Positions 42,029 to 51,178 of a stretch of DNA of 64,000 nucleotides are shown here, one piece after another (the stretch's first letter is position 1; every line of letters begins with the position of its first letter). The notes under the pieces were generated by a model that had not been told where the DNA came from, searched no databases, and saw nothing but the letters and a program-made list of their open reading frames with translations. A program made the position numbers and the translations under genes. Where the stretch lies: contig NZ_BDBD01000016.1 of the NCBI RefSeq assembly GCF_001612805.1, positions 186,001 to 250,000 on the forward strand, read 5' to 3'. Source of the DNA: Nocardia coubleae NBRC 108252 (GTDB lineage Bacteria > Actinomycetota > Actinomycetes > Mycobacteriales > Mycobacteriaceae).

Positions 42029-43756
42029 GTGTCTGCGACCGGGTCGACCCTCGTCACGCTGCGTACGCGCGGCAAGCGGGTGATGCGGCGCGTCGAGGAC
42101 ATCGTCGATCTGAACTACCCGGGGCTCGTCGTCGCCACCCTGTTCTTCGCGCTGTCGGTGACGCCGTCGCTGGTGCCGCGCGACTGGTTGTTCCAGGGGC
42201 TCATCAGTGGGATCAACGCGGCCATCGGGTACGGGCTCGGGTGTGTGCTCGAGTGGGCGTTGCGGCGGTGGGTGCGGCCACGGATTCCGCTGACCGGGCC
42301 CCCTGACCGGGTGCGATACGCCATCAAGGCCGTGGTGCTCGTGGTGTGCGCGGTCGTGGCGGCCGGGATGCTCGTGCAGTCGGCGCGCTGGCAGCGTGAG
42401 ATCACCTCGCTGATGGGGATGGAAGGTACGACCACCCCCGCGTATCTGCGGACCGGGCTGCTCAGTGTGGCCGTTGGGGTGGCGGTGGTCGCGGTGTACC
42501 GGACGGTGCGTGCGCTGATCCTCGTGCTGGCCCGTCAGCTCAACCAGTGGGTGCGGGTGCCGCGCGAATTGGCGCCATCGGCCGGGGCATTGGTGCTGGT
42601 GGTGTTCGCGGTGACGGTGTTCAACGGGGTGGCTTCGCGGGCGTTCTTCGCCGTCGCCAACTCCGCGTTCAGTGTGCGCAACGACCGGACCACCGAGTAC
42701 GCGGTGCAGCCCGTGGCGCCGGAGAAGTCCGGGAGCCCGGCTTCGCTCGCGCCCTGGGAGACACTCGGTTTCGAAGGGCGGTGGTTCGTCGCCAACGGTC
42801 CCGACGCGGCCGACATCGCCGCGGTGACGGGAAGGCCTGCGCGCGAACCGATCCGGGCCTACGTGGGGTTGGAATCGGTGCGCGGGGAGCAGACGGCGGC
42901 CGAGCTGGCGGTGGCCGAACTCGAGCGGACCAAGGCCTTCGAGCGGGCGGCGATGGTGGTGGTGACGACCACCGGCACCGGGTGGGTGAACGGGATGGCG
43001 GCCGGTTCGCTCGAATACCTCTACGGAGGTGACACGTCGATCGTGGCCACCCAGTACTCGTATCTGCCCAGCGTGCTGTCGTTTCTGTCCGACCGGGAGA
43101 AGGCCGCGGCGGCGAGCCGTGAGCTGTTCGACGCGGTGTACCGGCGGTGGTCGGCGCAGCCGGAAGACCTGCGGCCCAAGCTGTTCGTGTACGGCGAGAG
43201 TCTCGGGTCGCAGGGGTCGGAGGAAGCCTTCGAGGGGTTGGCCGACCTCCGGGAGAAGGTCGACGGGGCGCTGTGGGTGGGGCCGCCCAATTCCAATCGG
43301 CTGTGGCGGCAGTTCGTGGCCAGGCGCGATCCAGGGTCGCGAGAGGTGGCACCGGTTTATGCCGACGGGCTCGTGGTCCGATTCGCTGACGACGCGACAG
43401 ATTTCGACTCGCCAGAGGTATGGCGTGAGCCCCGCATCGCCTACCTGCAGCATCCGTCCGACCCGATCGTGTGGTGGTCGGCGGACCTGATCTTCACCCG
43501 GCCGGACTGGTTGCGTGAACCACGTGGTGATGATGTGTCGACGCAGATGCGGTGGGCGCCGTTCGTGACGTTCTGGCAGGTCACGGCCGATCTGACCAAT
43601 GCGCAAGGGGTGTCGGACGGGCACGGGCATCGGTACGGGAGTCTCGTGCTCGACGGTTGGCTGGCGGTGACGGGGCTTTCGGTGAGCGCGGATGTGGTCG
43701 AGAAGGCCAGGGTGGCAGTCGAATCCGCCGAGAAGCTGGAGCGGGGGGTGAAGTGA
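42029..43756 (+). CDS. Membrane alpha/beta-hydrolase family protein (copy 2)
   Basis: The protein has 575 residues and is paralogous to the gene at 39.8-41.6 kb along its whole length: the same membrane N-terminal region (LTPSLVPRDWLFQGLISGINAAIGYGLG-type block), the VNG-S-EYLYGGDTS region, nucleophile elbow YGESLGSQGSEE (Ser near 392), DPIVWWSADLI and GHGHRYG. All presumed catalytic residues are kept in both copies, so both are likely active. GTG start with CATACT six bases upstream. Divergence is spread evenly, suggesting an old duplication. Confidence 0.85.
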   Translation: MSATGSTLVTLRTRGKRVMRRVEDIVDLNYPGLVVATLFFALSVTPSLVPRDWLFQGLISGINAAIGYGLGCVLEWALRRWVRPRIPLTGPPDRVRYAIKAVVLVVCAVVAAGMLVQSARWQREITSLMGMEGTTTPAYLRTGLLSVAVGVAVVAVYRTVRALILVLARQLNQWVRVPRELAPSAGALVLVVFAVTVFNGVASRAFFAVANSAFSVRNDRTTEYAVQPVAPEKSGSPASLAPWETLGFEGRWFVANGPDAADIAAVTGRPAREPIRAYVGLESVRGEQTAAELAVAELERTKAFERAAMVVVTTTGTGWVNGMAAGSLEYLYGGDTSIVATQYSYLPSVLSFLSDREKAAAASRELFDAVYRRWSAQPEDLRPKLFVYGESLGSQGSEEAFEGLADLREKVDGALWVGPPNSNRLWRQFVARRDPGSREVAPVYADGLVVRFADDATDFDSPEVWREPRIAYLQHPSDPIVWWSADLIFTRPDWLREPRGDDVSTQMRWAPFVTFWQVTADLTNAQGVSDGHGHRYGSLVLDGWLAVTGLSVSADVVEKARVAVESAEKLERGVK

Positions 43757-43813
43757 GAACCGGGCGCGCGTTCATGCGGCGCCGGGCGCGCGCGGAGCAC
43801 TCGAGCGCGCCGA

Positions 43814-44479
43814 GTGGTCGAAGTCGGTGTGGCGCTGTGTATACCGCCGGTGTGGAACAACTGGGTTCTGCCTGCCCTCGGTCTGCCTCTGCGCGGACGA
43901 TCGGTGGCCAACGTGCTGTTCGCCGGCGCTTACACCGGGTTGTTCCGTGGTCGCCCGAACTGGTTGTCCGCCAGTGGTTTGCGGTGGGGTCTCGGTAGTT
44001 CTGCGGTGGTTCTCGCGGGTTACGGCGTGGTCTTGGCCGTTCCGGCGCTGCGCAGGCTACCCGCCGAAGTCGCGGTGCGCGTCCCCGAAACCTCCACCCT
44101 TGAATGGATCTCCGTCCACATTCCCGTCGGCACGGTGCTGGCCGAGGAAGCCGTCTTCCGCGCCACCCTCGACCCGCTCCTCGATTCCCGAGGCTGCCCG
44201 CCCGTCGTCGGTGCCGCCGACTTCGCCCTCTGGCACATCCACCCCGCCCGCACTGCGGGCGACTCCCTCCCCGTCACCCTGGCCGCGACCACCGTCGCCG
44301 GCCTGATCTTCAGCGCCCTGCGCCGCCGCGCCGACAGCGCCACCGCCCCAGCCCTCCTGCACCTCACGATCAACGCGGGCGGCGCCCTGTTGCCCACCCT
44401 GGTCACCTACGTCGAGACCCGACTTGCCGCCGGATCAGGTATCGGTCGGCTGCGAGGCCCGATGACCATCCAGCCCTAG
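43814..44479 (+). CDS. CPBP family intramembrane metalloprotease
   Basis: The protein has 221 residues with several membrane helices. The Abi/CPBP motifs are in order: EEAVFRATLDPLL (double Glu plus Arg, about 112-124), FALWHIHP (about 137) and ALLHLTINAGG (about 178). The family includes CAAX-type prenyl proteases and immunity proteins; the substrate is unknown. The GTG start is weakly supported, having no clear ribosome site. It follows the second hydrolase by 57 bases. Confidence 0.82.
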   Translation: MVEVGVALCIPPVWNNWVLPALGLPLRGRSVANVLFAGAYTGLFRGRPNWLSASGLRWGLGSSAVVLAGYGVVLAVPALRRLPAEVAVRVPETSTLEWISVHIPVGTVLAEEAVFRATLDPLLDSRGCPPVVGAADFALWHIHPARTAGDSLPVTLAATTVAGLIFSALRRRADSATAPALLHLTINAGGALLPTLVTYVETRLAAGSGIGRLRGPMTIQP

Positions 44480-44603
44480 GGGCGGCCGCGATGCCGTGGA
44501 CCGCGATGCTTGGGCGGCGGTTTCGCCCTTCTCCGCGCGTCCGGCAACTCGGGGCATACGGGCTGTCGATTGCTGTCGGGGGCGGTCGGTAGCGTTGCGA
44601 GTT

Positions 44604-45002
44604 ATGGCTGGTCGGAATGTGGTTGATCCCGCTCAGGTGCGGGCGGCGGTGTTGGCGGTGGCGCAGTGGTTGGGGGATGCGGGGGTAGCGGCGCCGGGGC
44701 GGGCCGAGTTGGGGGCGGCGGTGAAGGGGACGGCGCGGGCGTTGGCGGCGAGTGCGCCGGGGCATTCGGTGGAGGTGCGGGTGCCGCCGTTCGTCGCGGT
44801 GCAGTGCATCGAGGGGCCTCGGCATACCAGGGGGAACCCGCCCAATGTGGTGGAGACCGATGCGCGGACGTGGTTGTTGCTGGCCACCGGGCTGCTGGAG
44901 TTCGACGACGCCGTGGCTTCGGGCGCGGTCTCGGCTTCCGGGACGAGGGCCGCGGAGATCGCGGGTTGGCTGCCGATCGTCCCCTTGTCCGCACCGCGCT
45001 GA
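44604..45002 (+). CDS. Sterol carrier family protein
   Basis: The protein has 132 residues and resembles the actinobacterial sterol-carrier-like protein found just before purF in M. tuberculosis (Rv0807, from memory): VDPAQVRAAVLAVAQWLGD, the Arg-rich VAVQCIEGPRHTRGNPPNVVETDARTWLLLATG core and a C-terminal GTRAAEIAGWLPIVPL. The ATG was chosen over a longer frame through the upstream spacer; TAGCGT lies eight bases before it. A role in binding a hydrophobic or nucleotide ligand is uncertain. Confidence 0.82.
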   Translation: MAGRNVVDPAQVRAAVLAVAQWLGDAGVAAPGRAELGAAVKGTARALAASAPGHSVEVRVPPFVAVQCIEGPRHTRGNPPNVVETDARTWLLLATGLLEFDDAVASGAVSASGTRAAEIAGWLPIVPLSAPR

Positions 45003-45029
45003 ACCGAGACGCGGCCGGACCTGCGCGAC

Positions 45030-45048
45030 CGGTGCGGTCCCCGCACCG
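45030..45048. terminator. Short hairpin between convergent genes
   Basis: An 8-bp GC-rich stem (45030-45037 with 45041-45048) with a three-base loop lies between the sterol-carrier and DUF3533 stops. No T-run. Confidence 0.35.
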
Positions 45049-45075
45049 CACGGTGACTCCCCGTCGCGCGCATCG

Positions 45076-46500
45076 TCAGTCGGAGTGGTTCTTGCGGTGC
45101 AGGCCCTTGTAGTCGTAGTAGCGGGTGATGATCGTGCCCGCCACGACGGCGATCGCGATGCCGAGCAGTGCCATCCAGATGCCGCGATCGAGGCCGGCCG
45201 AGTAGTTCGCGTCGAAGTACAGGATCGAGCGCACGCCGAGGAACACCTGGTGCATCGGCTCGAATTCGGCCAGCCAGGACAGGTAGGTCGGGGTCGCCTC
45301 GATGGGCACGGTGCCGCCCGAGGAGGGCAGGCCGAGGATGACGAACAGCACCAGGTTCACCAGCAGGCCCGCCGTGCCGAGCGCGGCCAGCGTCATCAGC
45401 GCGGTCCAGCCGACCGCCACCATGGCCAGCACCGAGTACAGGTACAGGGCGAGCGGATTGTCGACCGGCATGCCGACGAGCTTGGCCGCCAGCAGGAACA
45501 CCGCCGAAACCACCACCGCGACAACCGTCGACACGCCCCATTTGACGAGCAGGGTGTGGAACCGGGAGATCGACGACGTCGGATAGTGCACGAACCACGG
45601 CCCGTACTCGGTTGGCACGAAACCGAACTGGGCGTCGACCATGGTGTGGATGACCATCGCCCCGACCATTCCCGCCAGCAGCAGGAGCAGGGCGTAGAAG
45701 AAGGCCGTCAGGCCCTGACCGGTGCCGGGTGGCAGCGGCCGGTACTCCTGGGTGACGGTGTCGATGGGACTCTGGAGGCTCAGCATCGCCGCACCGGAGA
45801 TCTGCGGTGCGGGCGCGCCCTCCGGCGTCTGCGCGAGAGTGGCCTGCACCTGGTCGACCAGCTGCACCCCGACCTGCTTGTCGACCTCGGCCAGCGCCTG
45901 CTCGCCGATCCGCTGCACGATGGCGTCACCGTAGGCACCCATGCGCGGATTGGTCTGCAAGGTGATGATGGGGTTCTCCATCTCGCCGGGCACGATCGAG
46001 CCCGCGCCGAGAATTCCCAGGCGTTTGCTGAAGTCGCCGGGGATGACGATCGCGCCGTACACCTGGCCGGTGCGCAGCAACTGCTCGGACTCCGGCTTGC
46101 CGACCACCCGCAGGTCGATCTTGTCGGCGGGCACGTTCGCGACGAGCGCGTCGGTGACCTGCTTGCCGAAGTCGACGCGGCGCTGCTCACCACCGGTGTC
46201 GAGGACATCGCCCACGTCGAGGTTCACCAGCGCGACCGGGAAATCGTGCAGATTCTTCTCCGGATCGGCCACATAACCCAGGTACATCACCCCGAGCAGA
46301 CCGGTGAGCACGGCAAGCACCAGTGTCGGGGCGAACACAATCTTGGCCCAGTGACGCCGAGGGCGCGTCGATGTGTCGAACATCGCTCCACGGGCGGACG
46401 TCTTGCGGGAATCACTCGGCGTCGACCTGGCGTTTTCACTGTTCGAACGCGATTCACCGGCTGCAACGTCTGCACTGTCGTCCGTCGTCACAACCGGCAC
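45076..46500 (-). CDS. DUF3533 / YhgE-Pip-type membrane protein
   Basis: The protein has 474 residues. An N-terminal charged tail (about 1-50) precedes one membrane helix (about 53-75), a large external domain (about 80-260: FPVALVNLDVGD, YGAIVIPGDFSKRL, LQTNPRMGAYGDAI), and a cluster of about five to six helices at the C-terminus (about 270-460). This is the ABC-2-permease-like layout of the YhgE/Pip/SNG1 group, often linked to export or phage/peptide sensitivity. The GTG start follows GGAG. It separates the sterol-carrier gene from purF, which are adjacent in M. tuberculosis. Confidence 0.82.
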   Translation of the reverse strand: MPVVTTDDSADVAAGESRSNSENARSTPSDSRKTSARGAMFDTSTRPRRHWAKIVFAPTLVLAVLTGLLGVMYLGYVADPEKNLHDFPVALVNLDVGDVLDTGGEQRRVDFGKQVTDALVANVPADKIDLRVVGKPESEQLLRTGQVYGAIVIPGDFSKRLGILGAGSIVPGEMENPIITLQTNPRMGAYGDAIVQRIGEQALAEVDKQVGVQLVDQVQATLAQTPEGAPAPQISGAAMLSLQSPIDTVTQEYRPLPPGTGQGLTAFFYALLLLLAGMVGAMVIHTMVDAQFGFVPTEYGPWFVHYPTSSISRFHTLLVKWGVSTVVAVVVSAVFLLAAKLVGMPVDNPLALYLYSVLAMVAVGWTALMTLAALGTAGLLVNLVLFVILGLPSSGGTVPIEATPTYLSWLAEFEPMHQVFLGVRSILYFDANYSAGLDRGIWMALLGIAIAVVAGTIITRYYDYKGLHRKNHSD

Positions 46501-46591
46501 GGTAACAGCTCCACGCGGCCGATCAGGGTGTTCCGCGCGGAGATTGCTGCCGGGATGCGAGCACCCGTGGTACGCACCGGCAATTCACCCG

Positions 46592-46597
46592 TAGACT
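46592..46597 (+). promoter_or_regulatory. -10 element of purF
   Basis: TAGACT is followed by an in-frame GTG five bases later (46603) and by the likelier start at 46636. Same hexamer as before purB and purL. Confidence 0.35.
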
Positions 46598-46635
46598 GAC
46601 GAGTGCCCCCAGCCCGCCCGAACAGGGAGCAAACG

Positions 46636-48219
46636 GTGACCGACGCCGATCCGACGATCGACACAACATCCGCCATTTCCGACGAGCCCGAGAACGAGCC
46701 TCGCGAGGAGTGTGGCGTCTTCGGCGTCTGGGCTCCCGACGAGGACGTGGCCAAACTCACCTACTACGGCCTGTACGCGCTGCAGCATCGCGGACAGGAG
46801 GCGGCCGGTATCGCGGTCTCCGACGGCTCCCAGATCCTGGTCTTCAAGGATCTCGGCCTGGTGTCCCAGGTCTTCGACGAGCAGACGCTCGGCGCCATGC
46901 CCGGCCATATCGCCGTCGGCCATTGCCGCTACTCCACCACCGGTGGGGTCACCTGGGAGAACGCCCAGCCCATCTTCCGCACCACCGCCGTCGGCTCCGG
47001 CCTGGCCCTCGGCCACAACGGCAACCTGGTGAACACCGCCGAATTGGCCGGGCGCGCACGCGAACTCGGCCTGATCGGTGCGGGTGTGGTGAACGGCCGC
47101 CCCCAGATGACCGGCGCCACCTCCGACTCCGACATCGTCACCGCGCTGCTCGCGCACGCCTCGGCGGACTCGAGCATCGAGCAGGCCGCGATGGAACTGC
47201 TGCCGCAACTGCGCGGCGCCTTCTGCTTGACCTTCATGGACGAGCACACCCTCTACGCCGCGCGCGACCCGCACGGTGTGCGTCCGCTGGTGCTCGGCCG
47301 CCTCGATCGCGGGTGGGTCGTCGCCTCGGAGACGGCCGCGCTCGACATCGTCGGCGCCGCCTTCGTCCGCGAGATCGAACCGGGCGAGCTGCTCGCCATC
47401 GACTCCGACGGTGTGCGCTCGCTGCGCTTCGCCAACCCCGAACCCAAGGGGTGCGTCTTCGAATACGTGTATCTCGCCCGGCCGGACACGACCATCGCGG
47501 GCCGTTCGGTGCATTCCACCCGCGTGGAGATCGGCCGCAAGCTGGCCAAGGAGAACCCGGTCGAGGCCGACCTGGTGATCCCGGTGCCCGAGTCGGGCAC
47601 GCCCGCCGCGGTCGGCTACGCCCAGGGCTCCGGCATTCCGTACGGCCAGGGTCTGATGAAGAACGCCTATGTGGGCCGCACCTTCATCCAGCCGAGCCAG
47701 ACGATCCGTCAGCTCGGTATCCGGCTCAAGCTCAACCCGCTGCGCGAGGTGATCCGCGGCAAGCGGCTCATCGTCGTCGACGACTCCATCGTGCGCGGCA
47801 ACACCCAGCGCGCCCTGATCCGGATGCTGCGCGAGGCCGGTGCGCTCGAGATCCATGTGCGCATCGCGTCGCCGCCGGTGAAGTGGCCGTGCTTCTACGG
47901 CATCGACTTCGCCTCGCGCGCGGAGCTCATCGCCAACGGCGCCGGCGGTTCGGACGACAGCTACGAGGCGATGGTCGAGAACGTGCGCCGCTCCATCGGT
48001 GCCGACTCGCTGGGCTACATCTCCACCGAGGGCATGATCGCGGCGACCGAACAGCCCGCCTCGCGGCTGTGCACCGCCTGCTTCACCGGCGAGTACCCGA
48101 TCGAGCTGCCGCAGGAGGCCGCCATCGGCAAGAACGTGCTCGAGGGGATGCTGTCGGGTCAGTCCGAGGCCGCGCTGCTCGGCGGCAATGTGAACGTCGA
48201 CGCGCTCAGCCGCCCATAA
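46636..48219 (+). CDS. purF: Amidophosphoribosyltransferase PurF
   Basis: The protein has 527 residues and makes phosphoribosylamine from PRPP and glutamine, the first committed step. A short propeptide ends at the catalytic Cys of EECGVFGVW (Cys 26), which becomes the N-terminus of the glutaminase domain (about 26-260, with ALQHRGQEAAGI). The PRPP loop LIVVDDSIVRGNTQ and the Fe-S-type Cys in PCFYGIDF and CTACFTGEYP are present. GTG 46636 follows GGGAG; GTG 46603 would add eleven residues and is near a TAGACT element, so it cannot be excluded. A strong terminator follows. Confidence 0.95.
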   Translation: MTDADPTIDTTSAISDEPENEPREECGVFGVWAPDEDVAKLTYYGLYALQHRGQEAAGIAVSDGSQILVFKDLGLVSQVFDEQTLGAMPGHIAVGHCRYSTTGGVTWENAQPIFRTTAVGSGLALGHNGNLVNTAELAGRARELGLIGAGVVNGRPQMTGATSDSDIVTALLAHASADSSIEQAAMELLPQLRGAFCLTFMDEHTLYAARDPHGVRPLVLGRLDRGWVVASETAALDIVGAAFVREIEPGELLAIDSDGVRSLRFANPEPKGCVFEYVYLARPDTTIAGRSVHSTRVEIGRKLAKENPVEADLVIPVPESGTPAAVGYAQGSGIPYGQGLMKNAYVGRTFIQPSQTIRQLGIRLKLNPLREVIRGKRLIVVDDSIVRGNTQRALIRMLREAGALEIHVRIASPPVKWPCFYGIDFASRAELIANGAGGSDDSYEAMVENVRRSIGADSLGYISTEGMIAATEQPASRLCTACFTGEYPIELPQEAAIGKNVLEGMLSGQSEAALLGGNVNVDALSRP

Positions 48220-48231
48220 CCTCCTCGCACC

Positions 48232-48268
48232 AGGGACCGGTCAGGATAAACCTGATCGGTCCCTTTTG
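48232..48268 (+). terminator. Rho-independent terminator of purF
   Basis: A 14-bp stem with one G-T pair (48232-48245 with 48251-48264) and a five-base loop ends in TTTT. Confidence 0.85.
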
Positions 48269-48467
48269 TGTTGTGTACCTACAATTTTCCGGCCTATCCG
48301 AATTACGTAAGATTTGTTCATAACATCCGCGTAATTTTTCGCTCGATTTGAAACTGGGCGGTAATGGTTCGCCTGTACGGTCCCTCGTTATATCGCTAGC
48401 TCACCGCGTCGTCGCCGCTCCCGTGATCCGGGTGCGGCGACATCGCGGCGTTCGAGAATGGGATCTG
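48269..48467 (+). promoter_or_regulatory. AT-rich promoter region of the peptide ABC operon
   Basis: This stretch is markedly AT-rich for the window. It holds TTACGTAA (48303-48310), a TAAGAT that could be a -10 (48308-48313), and ATTACG/CGTAAT as a wide inverted repeat (48302-48307, 48330-48335). No gene fits here. Confidence 0.35.
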
Positions 48468-50084
48468 ATGTTGAACAGTGCAAAGAGCGCTCGCAAGAAT
48501 CGTGCGAAACAAGCTGCCGCAGTGGGTGTTGCGGCTGTTGTCGCCGCCTCGCTTGCGGCCTGTGGGTCGGGACGCACCGATGACGCGGGCTCCGGCGCGG
48601 GGCTGGTCGTCGGCACCACGGACAAGATCTTCGCCCTCGACCCGGCCGCGGCCTACGACAACGGGTCGCTGCTCGTGGAGAACCAGATCTATTCGTATCT
48701 GCTGAACTTCGCGCCCGGCGATACCACGCCCAAGCCGGATGCGGCGGAGAAATGCGAATTCACCGCACCGACGGTGTATACCTGCAAGATCAAATCCGGT
48801 CTGAAATTCGCCAACGGTAATCCGTTGACCGCCAAGAGCGTCAAGTTCTCCTTCGACCGCATGGTCGCGATCAACGACCCGCACGGTCCCGCCGCGCTGC
48901 TCGGCAACCTCGACAAGACCGATGTGGTCGACGATCTCACCGTCGCGTTCACGTTGAAGGTCGCCAACGATCAGACCTTCCCGACGATCCTGCCCACCCA
49001 GGCCGGACCCATCGTCGACGAGAAGGTGTTCCCGGCCGACAAGGTCGCCACCGACGAGGAAGTCGTTGCCGCCAAGGGCTATTCGGGCCCCTACACGATC
49101 AGCACCTACGACAAGAACAAGCTGGTCGAGTACAAGGCCAACGCCGACTACAACGGCATCCTCGGCAAGCCGAAGAACGACTCGGTCTCGACCAAGTACT
49201 ACGCCACCTCCGACAACCTGAAGCTCGACCTGCAGAACGGCGCCATCGACGTCGGCTACCGCTCCTTCACGCCGACCGATATCGACAGCCTCCGTGCCGA
49301 TTCCAAGGTGAAGGTCACCGACGGGCCCGGCGGCGAGCTGCGCTACATCGTGTTCAACATGAACACCATGCCGGGCAGCACGCCTGAGCAGAAGCTGGCC
49401 GTGCGCAAGGCGATGGCGTCCTCGGTGGACCGCGAGGCGCTGGCCGCCGGTGTGTACAAGGGCACCTACCAGCCCGCGTACGGCTATGTGCCGCAGGGCA
49501 TGATCGGTGCGGCCGAGCCGTTGAAGGACCTCTACGGCGCCAAGCCCGACAAGGACAAGGCGGCGAAGTTCCTCGCCGACGCGGGCGTGGCCACCCCGGT
49601 GACGCTGAACCTGCAGTACAACCCCGACCACTACGGCTCCAGCTCCTCGGAGGAGTACGCGGCGGTCAAGTCCCAGCTCGAGGCGTCCGGCCTGTTCAAG
49701 GTGAACCTGCAGTCCACCGAATGGGTCACCTACCAGAAGGAACGCGCCTCCGACGGCTACCCGATGTACCAGTTCGGCTGGTACCCGGACTTCCCGGACG
49801 GCGACAACTACCTGGCGCCGTTCTTCGGCCCGAACAACTTCCTGCAGTCGCATTTCGAGAACCCGGGCATCAACGCCCAGCTGACCGCCGAGCTCACCGA
49901 AGCCGACCCGGTCAAGCGGGTGGAGCTGATCAAGAAGATCCAGGCCGATCTGGCGCAGAACCACCTGCCGACGCTGCCGCTGCTCTCGGGCAAGCAGGTC
50001 GCGGTGTCCAAGCCCGGTGTGACCGGTGTGGATGAAACCCTCGACGGCTCCTTCAAGTTCCGGTTCACGGTACTGAGCAAGTGA
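48468..50084 (+). CDS. Peptide ABC transporter substrate-binding lipoprotein
   Basis: The protein has 538 residues. The signal peptide ends in SLAACGS, giving lipid attachment on the Cys. The mature protein is an SBP_bac_5-type (DppA/OppA) binding protein, with the early TTDKIFALDPAAAYDNGSLLVENQIYSYLL, FANGNPLTAKSVKFSFDRM and GGELRYIVFNMNT blocks. The ATG giving MLNSAKSARK was chosen; the longer frame runs through the promoter. It captures oligopeptides or similar compounds outside the membrane for the permease pair encoded next, whose first gene overlaps it by four bases. Confidence 0.92.
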   Translation: MLNSAKSARKNRAKQAAAVGVAAVVAASLAACGSGRTDDAGSGAGLVVGTTDKIFALDPAAAYDNGSLLVENQIYSYLLNFAPGDTTPKPDAAEKCEFTAPTVYTCKIKSGLKFANGNPLTAKSVKFSFDRMVAINDPHGPAALLGNLDKTDVVDDLTVAFTLKVANDQTFPTILPTQAGPIVDEKVFPADKVATDEEVVAAKGYSGPYTISTYDKNKLVEYKANADYNGILGKPKNDSVSTKYYATSDNLKLDLQNGAIDVGYRSFTPTDIDSLRADSKVKVTDGPGGELRYIVFNMNTMPGSTPEQKLAVRKAMASSVDREALAAGVYKGTYQPAYGYVPQGMIGAAEPLKDLYGAKPDKDKAAKFLADAGVATPVTLNLQYNPDHYGSSSSEEYAAVKSQLEASGLFKVNLQSTEWVTYQKERASDGYPMYQFGWYPDFPDGDNYLAPFFGPNNFLQSHFENPGINAQLTAELTEADPVKRVELIKKIQADLAQNHLPTLPLLSGKQVAVSKPGVTGVDETLDGSFKFRFTVLSK

Positions 50085-51178
50085 GTGACGTTCCCGTCGC
50101 GCCCGGATCACCGGTCCGGGCGCGACGTTTCGGGTGGATGCGCGGCGGGGGTTCCCGCCAGGTGGCTTTGCTGCGGTACCTGCTGATCCGGCTCCTGCTG
50201 ATCGTGCCGACCGCGTGGTTGCTGGTGACAGTGGTGTTTTTCCTGATGCGGGTGATCGGTGACCCCATCAGCGCGGCCATGGGTGGCCGGCTGACCCAGG
50301 AGCAGATCGAGGAACGCAAGGATGCGGCCGGGCTGAACCGGCCGATCCTGACCCAGTACTGGGAGTACATCACCGGGTTCCTGCGCGGCGACTTCGGGCG
50401 GACCCAGGACAACGAGGCCATCGCCGATGTGGTCGTCACCTACGGTGCGGCCACCTTCGAGCTGGTGTTCTGGGGACTGCTCGTCGCGTTCGCGGTGGGT
50501 ATCCCGCTGGGCAGATACGCTGCGACACACCGGGATACGCCCGCCGACGCGGTGCTGCGGTTCTCGGCGGTACTCGCCTACGCGGCGCCGGTGTTCTTCG
50601 TCGGCATGCTGTTGAAGCTGGTGTTCTCGGTGTGGCTGGGCTGGTTCCCGGTCGGTGGCCGGGCCAGTACGGATGTGGAGCTGGCGCTGCAGCACGTGTC
50701 GCCGAAGACGAACATCCTGTTCATCGATTCGATCCTCTACGGCGAACCGTCCTATGTGCTCGACGTGCTCGAACACGCGGTGCTTCCCGCGGTGGCGCTC
50801 GGCCTGCTCACCGGCGGCATCTTCCTGCGGCTGGTCCGGGTGAACCTCATCCAGACCCTGCGCAGCGACTATGTCGAGGCGGCGCGGGCGCGCGGATTGT
50901 CCTCGCGCGTGGTCACCGGGCGGCACGCGGTACGCAACGCGCTCATCCCGATCATCACGGTGATGGGCATGTGCATCGCGATGATGCTCGGCGGCGCGGT
51001 GCTCACCGAGACCACGTTCGAATGGAAGGGCCTCGGCTATCAGCTCGCCGAGTACCTGCGGGCGCGTGACTTCATCGCGGTGCAGGGCATCGTGGCGTTC
51101 ATCGCGCTGCTCGTCGCGGTGATGAGTTTCCTGGTGGATGCCGTTGTCGCACTGATCGATCCGAGGGTGAGGTTCTGA
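50081..51178 (+). CDS. Peptide ABC transporter permease (DppB type)
   Basis: The protein has 365 residues with six membrane helices. It shows the DppB/OppB pattern: LLIRLLLIVPTAWLLVTVVFFLMRVIGDP, the long extracytoplasmic loop with TQYWEYITGFLRGDFGRT, and the EAA loop DYVEAARARGLSSRVVTGRHAVRNALIPIITVMG that contacts the ATPase. GTG start overlaps the binding-protein stop; the stop overlaps the next permease ATG by one base. Confidence 0.93.
   Translation: MSDVPVAPGSPVRARRFGWMRGGGSRQVALLRYLLIRLLLIVPTAWLLVTVVFFLMRVIGDPISAAMGGRLTQEQIEERKDAAGLNRPILTQYWEYITGFLRGDFGRTQDNEAIADVVVTYGAATFELVFWGLLVAFAVGIPLGRYAATHRDTPADAVLRFSAVLAYAAPVFFVGMLLKLVFSVWLGWFPVGGRASTDVELALQHVSPKTNILFIDSILYGEPSYVLDVLEHAVLPAVALGLLTGGIFLRLVRVNLIQTLRSDYVEAARARGLSSRVVTGRHAVRNALIPIITVMGMCIAMMLGGAVLTETTFEWKGLGYQLAEYLRARDFIAVQGIVAFIALLVAVMSFLVDAVVALIDPRVRF

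Noticed and set aside
41939..43630. Long antisense frame opposite the second membrane hydrolase
   Set aside because: Low-complexity His/Arg/Pro-rich translation; shadow of a clear gene.
48302..48335. Riboswitch upstream of the peptide ABC operon
   Set aside because: The region is AT-rich with a few short repeats, but no conserved riboswitch core or multi-stem fold could be traced.
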